Positions 56,401 through 64,000 of a DNA stretch of 64,000 bases are shown here, in pieces; the stretch's first letter is position 1, and each line of letters opens with the position of its first letter. The translations under genes and the position numbers were made by a program. The notes beneath the pieces were generated by a model, which did no database searches, was not told the origin of the DNA, and saw only the letters and a list, made by a program, of their open reading frames with translations. Origin of the DNA: Phoenix dactylifera (Eukaryota; Streptophyta; Magnoliopsida; Arecales; Arecaceae); the NCBI RefSeq assembly GCF_009389715.1, contig NC_052392.1, positions 33,218,125-33,282,124 of the forward strand, given 5' to 3'.

Positions 56401-59081
56401 TGCTTATTTTTAAGGAATAAGTTGCATATTTTTAAATTCCCTTGCAACTTGTGGACTCAATTTGAGGCTATTTTTCTACTCATTTTTCAAGTCCTATTTT
56501 GGTAAAGATTAGTATCAGTAAAGCTTATTCTAGGTCTAGGTGGATTAGGAAATTTTTATAATCATTAGAGTTGTGTTTTAAAGATATTTTAATGGCTTTC
56601 CATCTTGGATTTCATAAAAATGAAAAAATGTTCATATTTTTCAAAATCCTATTTTATGTTTTGTCAGGTAAAGCTTGATACCACCATATATGTTTCTTAT
56701 GATTATTTTTTTCCTAGAGAGAAAATCTACAGGTGTCCTGGTTAGATCGAAAATCCTGCTTTGTCAATATTATTAAATAATTATGGCTTTAGCTGTAGAG
56801 GGAGAAGAAAAGGGTATAATCAGTTTTGGTGAAAAATAATGGCTATCATTCTTGCTTCTGTATCTGTTCTTTGTCCTGAGCTCTTATATTATCTGTTCAG
56901 GCATTGATCTAGATCATGGAAAGTTGGAAACAATTCCCCGCATAATTGTTTCTTTATGCTGATTTAAAGGTTATGCTGGGTCTGCACCTATTGTAGGTAT
57001 GATCAAGTGGATCAGATCATCATATCGCAACTCCAATATATTTATCTAATATTTTCAGCGTCTAGGTTAACTCATGCAAACTGTTGACAAGAGTAGCTAG
57101 TTTATTCAACCGGGTGCCACAGAACTATCAAGAATTTGAGCCTCTCAGAATTGCTTGAGGGATCAAACTGTAACATCCTTGAAAATGATGGGAAAATTGC
57201 TGCCAATTCTAAATCTAGTGCGGTTCATGTAATTTTGAGTGGTAGGGATCACTATCTGGTTCCTTGGAGATAAAGGTTCTGAAAAAAGACTTAGGTTGAT
57301 GTGCTTGAAGATGGAATGTTGGTATAAAACTCCGTTCCATCGGTGGTGTAACGTTCTGAATCAACCAATGACTGAGAATAACTCGAAGTGGCATTTCAGG
57401 CAACAGTCTCTAGTCAAGAAGGGTAAGGACTGATAACAGGTCATTGGCTTCTTTCTGGTGATCAGACACCATGCTTGGAATGCTTAACAGAAAACAAAGC
57501 ACAGGACCTTGACCTTGTCAAGATCTATGTGCTTCTTCAGCAGCCATAGGCAAGAAGATTGCTGGATATTGGTGCAATCTAATGAACAGTTGCAGAGAAA
57601 GGTCATGGCCTTAGCAGGCTGTTATCTTAAGAGGTGCATGCATGTAGGAGTGCATAAGCAGGAAGCCTGGAGAGTGTTCAAGTACCATCATGTATATGCA
57701 AAAACATGGCCTTAGCAAGCCACATTCTTAATAGGTACATGCACACAAGAGTGCGTAAGCAAGAAGCCTGCAGAGTATTCAAATACCGTTTTCTATATGC
57801 AACAACTACTTTCTACTACATTGCCTTTCAACTAATGAAATAAAATACCATTTAGGGCCTGTTTCAGTAATTCAGAAGGATTGGTCTGGATTTCCTGCTG
57901 GATTCATTCATTCGATAGTCTATTTGGACATGGCCCAGATCAACCCAACACCCCCCAGCCCAAATCTTGTGGGAGGAAAAAGAAATATCCCTGTGGACCT
58001 TTATAGGCCTACAGGCTGGGATTTAAGTTGAGACTTGGGTCGGCCCTTAGAAGACTGTAGGCTTGGCTGGTCAACAGGCCCAATTCTTGCAGGATATTCC
58101 TGCAGGAATACCCAAATAGGCATTTAATTCTTTTTATATAACAAAGTTCAATTTTTGTTTTATTAGTCATTCACTTACCATCTATCTCTTCACATAGCTT
58201 ACCAAATGTAGCAAGCATCTCATGTTGCCACTTCAAGGAAAACACCACAAACTTCAATGAGCTGATGATCATAATGAACATTTCATTTTTGGCTTCTTAT
58301 GCATGCCATAAACATATTTCTTTGGATGATTGGCCTTTCAATTTGACTTTCTATTTTTATGTACCAAATGCAAATTACTCTTGTGCATGCTACTCTCTCT
58401 CACATACACACTCGCCCCCAACCCCACCCCCACCCCAACCCCCACCCCTTCTCCCTCTATTGTTTGTGTGTGCGCGTATGCACGTGCGTGCATGTGTGCT
58501 TACTTGTGTATGATTGGAATTGCTTTCATTAAAACTTCCTGCACTTCACTGCAGGTGTCCAGATACCCAGATCCCCGGGATGCTTGCTCAGCAATTGCTG
58601 CAGAATCTTACAAAATATGGTTGGAGCATGAAGAACGGACTGATGATATAACAATCATTATTGTTCATATCAAAAACTTGAGTGATGTAAGTTCAATCAT
58701 ATTTGCATCAATTACCTAAAAACAGTTGCATTTTATTGTTAGGTTGGTTAATGACTGCTAGTCTTTCAAAAACATCTGATCAGTCAGATTCTGTAGCAAC
58801 TAATGAAGCAAGTCATACCAGCATGAAGGCTTCCCTGATGATATCTGCATTCCCAGCGTCAGAAACTTGTCATCCAAAAAGAGGGAGTTTCCTTGAGCTT
58901 CATTCTTGTCCTTCTGACTTTCCCCTGGAACGAAATCTCTCATGTGTTGCTCCTTCTCCAACACATTCTGTCTATAGAAACGGTAAGCAACTACTGTATT
59001 GCTATTCTGTTCGACATTTTGATCTCTCCAAACTTGATGGAACAATATATCTGTTTCTTGACAGTGACATGTGCTGACTGA
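53463..59081 (+). CDS. Protein phosphatase 2C, PP2C35-like (At3g06270 type)
   Basis: Exon 1 53463..54377 and exon 2 58555..58686 are firm (phase 0; donors ATG/GTAAGG and GAT/GTAAGT; CTGCAG acceptor). They encode the whole PP2C fold: [11 protein letters not shown] (94-104, metal Asp/Gly), [11 protein letters not shown] (150-160), [10 protein letters not shown] (168-177), [10 protein letters not shown] (251-260), [10 protein letters not shown] (288-297) and, in exon 2, [15 protein letters not shown]. The enzyme is an Mn/Mg-dependent Ser/Thr phosphatase. MGCVQGKCC at the N-terminus predicts myristoylation and palmitoylation at the plasma membrane. That motif fixes the start, although the frame is open 63 codons upstream. 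The C-terminus is unsettled: a phase-compatible model adds 58784..58982 and 59065..59081 (420 aa), while read-through of the exon 2 donor stops at 58719. Exon 1 is strongly GC-rich; the 4.2 kb intron is AT-rich. Confidence 0.88.
55565..56040. repeat. Tandem duplication in the PP2C intron (~224 bp offset)
   Basis: ATGGAAATCAAAG-AATA followed by TTAATTAATTGGTGCC-CTGA and TTTGTGTTTTGGTA-ATCACA occurs twice, from 55611 and from 55835. Many point differences, so it is moderately old. Confidence 0.8.
57604..57825. repeat. Tandem duplication in the PP2C intron (111 bp)
   Basis: CATGGCCTTAGCA then GTRCATGCA, AGAGTGCRTAAGCA and AGAAGCCTG occurs at 57604 and 57715. Confidence 0.8.
57853..58122. mobile_element. 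Small MITE-like element in the PP2C intron
   Basis: The left end GGGCCTGTTTCAGTAATTC and the inward-read right end GCCTATTTGGGTATTCCTGC are similar, and ATTTA flanks both sides (57848-57852 and 58123-58127). The interior has CCTGCAGGAATAC and ATTTCCTGCTGGATTC as imperfect inverted copies. It is about 270 bp, with no coding capacity. Confidence 0.55.
58415..58450. repeat. C-rich CCCCAC/CCCCAA repeat
   Basis: Short C-tract repeat about 100 bases before the PP2C exon 2 acceptor, followed by a GTGTGCGCGTATGC stretch. Confidence 0.8.
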
Positions 59082-61115
59082 CTGACTGAAGCGGCTTGGT
59101 ATTCATCCTACCTTCCAATGTAATATGCCTTCTCTAACTCGTAAGCTTACTATTTATAGGGAAAATGCTAGTCTGGTCTTATCATAATTTAGTTACAGAA
59201 TAACAAATCATAAATATACTGTGTCATTGTTTGTCAAACTATCTAAGCAGTCTGTCAATTCGATTGCATTTTTTTGTTATATTGCCATAATTTTGAACAC
59301 CCATGAGTTAGTTGTTTGAGGATTTTTTTTCTTCTGTAATTTTGTATGGATGAAGTATGCTAACTCTAACTAGTTACTACGTGGCAGGATAAGTTCATCA
59401 GCAATGGTGGAGGGAATAATTCTATTCCTTGTGATCTTTTAATTTTGAGAATCCATTACAAGGAGCTTGCTTGTATCATCTTTGCCGCATTTTCAGTATC
59501 TCACCTTCTAGACCACTTGTATATAACACAATGGCTGTTCTAATATGTGAGTAAAGCGGGGTGCTGATTTGAGAAAAAATGATGCCTGTTGACCTTTCCA
59601 AGGACTATTGAGTGGCCATTGCTGCATGGCTCTGGAAGATGGTTGTGCACTATTTGGCATCCTACATGTTAATTTCTTGCGGAAGGCATAGGGCATGGAA
59701 CAAAGGATGGTGAGCATAGAAAATGCCTGTGTTAGGAAGTTGAGGCTTATGATAAGGTGACCAACGACATTTACCAAAAAAAAAAACAAAGAAAAGAAAA
59801 GAGAGAGAAATAACGGTAACCTTATCGTGTCACTCTGCACTTGCTTGAATGTCTTGTATGCTTGATTACCGTGTGTTCCAGATATTTTTTTTTTTGAGAT
59901 GGAATGATGATTTCTTTTTGGTGCAAGAGATCTTGATCATCTCATCTGGATGGCCTGTGCTTAGATATGTGAGCTTAGATACCTTGTGACAGCTCCTTGG
60001 TCGTCCAGAGCTCAACCAACCAACGAGGTACTCAAACTGTGCCTGTCTGCCTCTGCCTGCCTCAAATCCATACACGCAACGTTCAAGCGTTCCAAGAGGA
60101 GTCTAAAGTAATTACATTTGAGTGCCACTATATCTGGGTCGTTTGAGCAAATGACATTTTGTATATTTTAGGAAAAACTATCAATTCTGACTGTATCAAT
60201 GCGAAGTTCGCCATACCGATGCGATACTAGCATAGTGGCGGTACGGTACAACGTATTGAATATCGGTATACTATTGGTATCGAACTGATACGGTACAATA
60301 CATCCGGTACCGTCTACTATAGTATAAAATACCATGATCAATACTCAGAGTTGGATAAATTATTCAACCTAACTTCACATTAACATGTCTAAAATTGTAA
60401 TTTTGAACTGCTTGATTTAAATTTTAAATTGCAATTTAGAATTTAGAATTGCAATGCTGAACTGACAAAAATCAAATTGCTGTTTTTCATGTTTGCCAGT
60501 AAAATAAATTTTTTTAACTTCATTGGCTTTTCTAGTAATACTTCAACTTGATGATTTCTTTTTGATCCCTTACAAGAATTAGTACTAAATATATCTAATC
60601 AATTGGAAGTCATACGCTGGCGAGGCTCTCTGCCGAAGCGCATGCGTGGGTGTGATAGGAGGATAGACAGTATCTTTTGCCCTACAACCCCACGCGAGTA
60701 TATGGCTTACATGGGGCTCCGTGACCAACCAATCACTTCTGACGGTTCGCCAAAAACCTGGTTGTGTTTTCCTCTGGGCGTAGATCGGCTGAGAACTGGT
60801 AAAACTCATAATAAATGCACAACTCCCATGTGCCAGCTGCGTGTGCTTCACTTTGGTCTTTCGTGAGTTTTGTTTATTTGGCCATCAAGAAAAGTCATTT
60901 GACGTTTCTTGAACTCAGCCTCGTGGCAATCCCTTTAACAATATGTTCCCTAGAATCGAGTCGATTCATAAATGTTAGGCTTGGGAGGTTAGGTTCTCTA
61001 GGAGGCTCGTTGAGATTTGATTCTGCGACTTCTTCCAATCCCAGCCTTTACATGTGATGGCCGTGGATTATGTCCCAAAAGGGATGATGAATGAGAAAGA
61101 GGCATGGGAAGAGAT
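59082..61115. other. PP2C 3' region and intergenic stretch
   Basis: No recognised gene. A patch at 60195-60325 is dense in GGTAC/GTACC and TACCG motifs (for example GGCGGTACGGTACAACG, CATCCGGTACCGTC), resembling a dispersed plant repeat; a weaker version is at 3215-3440. The minus-strand ORF at 60585-60851 overlaps a plus-strand ORF and has no motif. Confidence 0.45.
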
Positions 61116-61124
61116 TTTTTTTCA

Positions 61125-61935
61125 GAGTTCGTTTGGTTTGTGGAAAGCATTTTTTTTTAAAAAATATGATTTCTAAAAAATAAATTTTTAAAAAGAGGAT
61201 GCCTGAAAAAGTATTTTTGGCATGTTTGGTTAATCATGGAAAAGTGACAGATTTTCAGAGTGCTTATGTTTGGTTGACCCTTCACTTTTCTGGAAAAGTT
61301 ATGCATAATTTCTATTATATTCTTAATAAAAATTAGATTTTTAATGCTTCTTTAATGCTGAAGGGTCATTTTGAAAAAAAATAAAAATAGAGTGATTTCC
61401 GGCTCATGAAAAAGTATCTTTCTTATGTTTCTCATGAAAAAAACTTTTCCAAAAAATATAGAAATCATAATCTCACTCCTCAGGCATTTTGCGCTCAAAA
61501 AAAGTTGTCAATTCGGTTTCCCATTCTTTCCCCCGACCCTGCTACGAGGAAAGACGTTCACTTCTTAAAATATCCCATATATGTAGGTGGGAACAGAGGA
61601 GTGAGGCTCAAAATCATCCCTAATTGACTCGATCAACAAGCAGTTATCGGCATTTTCCTTAAGCGCGTTTTCTGCTTGAACTGGATTCTAGAAAGGCCGT
61701 TAGTTCTTTGACCCGAGGAGAAGCAACTCCATAGGCAGTCTGCGCGCGCGCTAACCCGAGCGGGACTCAAAATCTTCCCGCGCTTCTCCGAGGGACATGG
61801 TTCGAAACGAAAAAGAATATAACTTTCATGTCTCTCTCTTTTGAAAACTCCAACCAAATAAGAGGCATCTCATTACTTTTCTGTTGACCACACTTTCCTC
61901 CTTTCTTTTTCCGCAAACCAAACGATTCCTTAGCT
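61125..61935. mobile_element. MITE-like element, longer copy
   Basis: The left end TTCGTTTGGTTTGTGGAAAG and the inward-read right end ATCGTTTGGTTTGCGGAAAA are inverted repeats. Its right half (GAAAACTCCAACCAAATAAG, GACCACACTTTCCTCC) matches the partial copy at 50.3-50.5 kb. The middle (61480-61810) is more GC-rich, includes GCGCGCGCGCTAACCC, and has no recognised gene. Confidence 0.6.
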
Positions 61936-62189
61936 TTTCTTTTCAGCACAGCAATGGGAAAGAATTACAACGTTAGTTGGCATCTGATAGCGATCTTTGG
62001 AAGCCACTAAACAACGTTTTAGTTTAGATCGAGATATCAAGCTTTCTAGTTTGAGGTTTTTCAGAAAAAAATGGCCAAAACAAAAGTCAAAGCAAAACCA
62101 ATTGCCAAGAAATATTTGGTACCAGTACTGTAGCATCTCTCGAGAGAAAGGTTTCATAGCATAGGATAGCAAACAAAGAAGCCAGTCTC

Positions 62190-62627
62190 AACATCCAAAC
62201 ATCATTTTAATACAACTCCAGTCCAATAAAACCCAAGATTGGTAGTTGAAATACTAGAATAGTGAAAAAAGGGATGTTGCACCTGAGCTTTACCATTTAG
62301 ACGCTATTTAAAGCATCATACCTTGCAATCCAGCTATCCCTTCTACTTGGCTTTTAAACCATCTGTTTGATCTCAGACATTCTGACACATACAACCATTA
62401 TGGCCACAAATGAGCCAAGAAGGGCTCATTCATCTTCCAGAAGAATTTCGAGAATGCTGCACACCTGAACAACTCTGGTACTTCTGTGGTGAAGATTTGA
62501 AAAACTCATTATACCGTGCCAATGGCATCATTTCAGGGAATATCAACTAATAGAATGAGCAAGGGAAAAGGACATGATAACAATACAACATTATATAATT
62601 ATTGGATAAAAAGCACATGAATGGGAT
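62190..62627 (-). other. Probable 3' UTR of the SAC3-like gene
   Basis: The stretch immediately downstream of the SAC3-like stop codon in the minus-strand sense. AT-rich, without ORFs. Its extent is a guess. Confidence 0.4.
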
Positions 62628-64000
62628 TCAAAAATAAATAGTTAGTTTCTCATCTATCATGTCTTGCAAATTCTTACATTGCTCCAATAACATTGTCAAC
62701 TTCTTATTATTTATGGACAAAGAGGCAGCTACCCTCTGTTTGCTTCTATCCCCTGATAGGGAGTAATCACCAGCAAAGTTACTGCCTCTGAAATCTCCAT
62801 CAGTTTTCCCACGTTCAACGGCAGACTCGGAAGCACAACCATCTTCAAGGGTGACCCCTGGAGGCGAGCATACAGGCACGGGAACTGATGAGGGTTGCTC
62901 TACAAATGAATCGCTACAGTTGATTTCAAAAATTTCATCAAAGGGCACTTCGTTTGGAACATAATGCAGTGGTTGTTGCCCTTCGGAACTAAATCTGCTC
63001 TCAAAATACTGCATGCCTGTATTGGACTTCATAGGCATTTCAGCATCTGTCTTGCAGAGTGAATCCGTTATGGAAGGATCCAACACATAAGCAACTGAGG
63101 CCTCCCCAGATGTCAAATTCACCAGTCGCCAATTGTAGATCCGCCTGAAAATTGTAACCCATCTTGGAATAATGAAATAACATGAATCGTGTAGCTCAAG
63201 ACCTGCACCCTTCTGTACCATTACACTAGCCTCCTTAGCAGCTAGATCCCGACTCAACAATTGGCACGACTGGGTAAGATACTTGATCAAGCAATCTTCA
63301 AAGGCTAACTTTTGATTTGGAATCTGTAAACCCATATGGGAACCTTGCCTCAAAAAAGACAGGTCGTAGGAGAAATTTGGAAGTTTGCAACTCTTTATTG
63401 CTCTAGTGAGTGGCTCAGTTCTTGCAGGCGAGCTCCAATCAATGCTTGGTAAGAACATGTCTGCTATCATTCTCTCTCTGCTCGATTTCTCTAGCAGATC
63501 AACTTCAGGACAAGGCCAATGGATTGGGTTGATGGACGCCGCAATCAGTATTTCCTCCACCAATCGGTCCAGGGCTTTATTGAAAGCTAAAATGCAACAA
63601 TCTGGGCCCATTTCAGAGGCATTACAATTGTCAAGAACCCTCAGTGAAGATCTCAAATAGCTCAAGACCAGCTCACGGGTCTTTACCAGACGAGGAGAAG
63701 GTTGTACAGGTGAACAGTTTGCCAGCCACTGTAGACCCTCTCTTAATTTATCGTCGTTGAAGAAACCATTAAAGTGCTCTTGGGGGCTATCAACCAGGAA
63801 AACAACTGAAAACAAGTTTACCCTTGTCTTGTCTGCATCATGAAGACCAAGTCTCTTAATTACTGTGGCTGAAGGATCAGCAGTCTCTTCTTTGTACGCA
63901 TCACCAACTACTATCAAAAGAGGTAGGCTTGATCCAGAAGGTACAGACGTTAAAAGGTTCTGAAGCCGAACCCTCTGAATTTCCCACGGAATGCTTTCTG
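62628..64000 (-). CDS. SAC3 family protein B-like (mRNA export/TREX-2), C-terminal exon, 5' part outside window
   Basis: The minus-strand frame is open from the window edge (ESIPWEIQRVRLQNLL) to a TGA at 62628, about 457 residues, and continues beyond 64000. Features in order: SSLPLLIVVGDAYKE, a Rossmann-like hydrophobic strand; KTRVNLFSVVFLVDSPQEHF; LREGLQWLANCSP; an NPIHWPCPEVD segment; and a C-terminal coiled-coil-like NNKKLTMLLEQCKNLQDMID ending EKLTIYF. This matches the C-terminal half of plant SAC3B (At3g06290-type), the large scaffold of the TREX-2 complex that couples transcription and mRNA export at nuclear pores; in Arabidopsis SAC3B has also been linked to gene silencing. The catalytic-like SAC3/GANP PCI region expected upstream is not in the window. 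It is tail-to-tail with the PP2C gene. No breaks are seen. Confidence 0.85.
   Translation of the reverse strand, partial: ESIPWEIQRVRLQNLLTSVPSGSSLPLLIVVGDAYKEETADPSATVIKRLGLHDADKTRVNLFSVVFLVDSPQEHFNGFFNDDKLREGLQWLANCSPVQPSPRLVKTRELVLSYLRSSLRVLDNCNASEMGPDCCILAFNKALDRLVEEILIAASINPIHWPCPEVDLLEKSSRERMIADMFLPSIDWSSPARTEPLTRAIKSCKLPNFSYDLSFLRQGSHMGLQIPNQKLAFEDCLIKYLTQSCQLLSRDLAAKEASVMVQKGAGLELHDSCYFIIPRWVTIFRRIYNWRLVNLTSGEASVAYVLDPSITDSLCKTDAEMPMKSNTGMQYFESRFSSEGQQPLHYVPNEVPFDEIFEINCSDSFVEQPSSVPVPVCSPPGVTLEDGCASESAVERGKTDGDFRGSNFAGDYSLSGDRSKQRVAASLSINNKKLTMLLEQCKNLQDMIDEKLTIYF

Noticed and set aside
1..64000. tRNA, rRNA, snRNA genes and CRISPR arrays
   Set aside because: Pol III A/B boxes were seen only within SINEs, without a foldable cloverleaf. 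No rRNA motifs were noticed, and there are no regularly spaced direct repeats with unique spacers.

Overview
This is plant nuclear DNA, most likely from a monocot. The evidence is intron-containing genes with GT..AG splice sites, long AT-rich intergenic space, plant-type SINEs, LINEs, Copia and Harbinger elements, and a sharp 5'-GC-rich to 3'-AT-rich gradient inside the PP2C and mTERF genes, which is typical of monocots. A palm is possible, but I cannot prove the genus from the sequence.

Layout. 203-6749 (minus): the first two coding exons of an MO25-like scaffold gene, split by a 6.3 kb intron that holds an Au-type SINE; the gene continues past the left edge. 6.9-14 kb: gene-poor AT-rich DNA with microsatellites, an inverted-repeat structure and a possible organelle-DNA insertion. 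14.1-15.2 kb (plus): an intact single-exon GATL3/4-like glycosyltransferase. 16.6 kb: a LINE reverse-transcriptase fragment. 18.1-19.5 kb (plus): a four-exon X8-domain secreted protein. 21.3-22.3 kb: a LINE RNase H tail. 23-26.6 kb: two related tRNA-derived SINEs on either side of a 1.7 kb Harbinger-like element that carries a GC-rich ~50 bp minisatellite. 27.0-28.6 kb (plus): an intact intronless mTERF4-like organelle protein. 31.4-32.1 kb: a recent ~287 bp tandem duplication and a C28/A24 tract.

34.2-40.6 kb is the most structured part. It is a scrambled B-type cyclin pseudogene. Cyclin-box exons lie on the minus strand, a plus-strand copy of N-terminal exons 1-3 is interrupted in intron 2 by a head-to-head mosaic of Copia pieces, and a second, inverted exon 1/intron 1 copy follows. 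Beyond that exon 1 are three 46 bp repeats, each carrying a perfect mitosis-specific activator (MSA) motif. 40.9-52 kb is repeat-rich, with a TIR element, two LTR-like units with internal minisatellites, and a MITE. 53.5-59.1 kb (plus): a PP2C35-like phosphatase with a 4.2 kb intron. 62.6-64.0 kb (minus): the last exon of a SAC3B-like mRNA-export/transcription-coupling protein, truncated by the window edge.

The intact genes have separate jobs: wall polysaccharide synthesis, a secreted beta-glucan-binding protein, organelle RNA metabolism, membrane-linked phosphatase signalling, mRNA export and kinase scaffolding. As I recall, the Arabidopsis counterparts of the GATL, PP2C and SAC3 genes are near neighbours (At3g06260, At3g06270, At3g06290), which would make this a deeply conserved gene block expanded here by transposons. 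I see no tRNA, rRNA or CRISPR features and no gene cluster that looks like a new biological system. The novelty lies in the rearranged cyclin locus and the repeat architecture.
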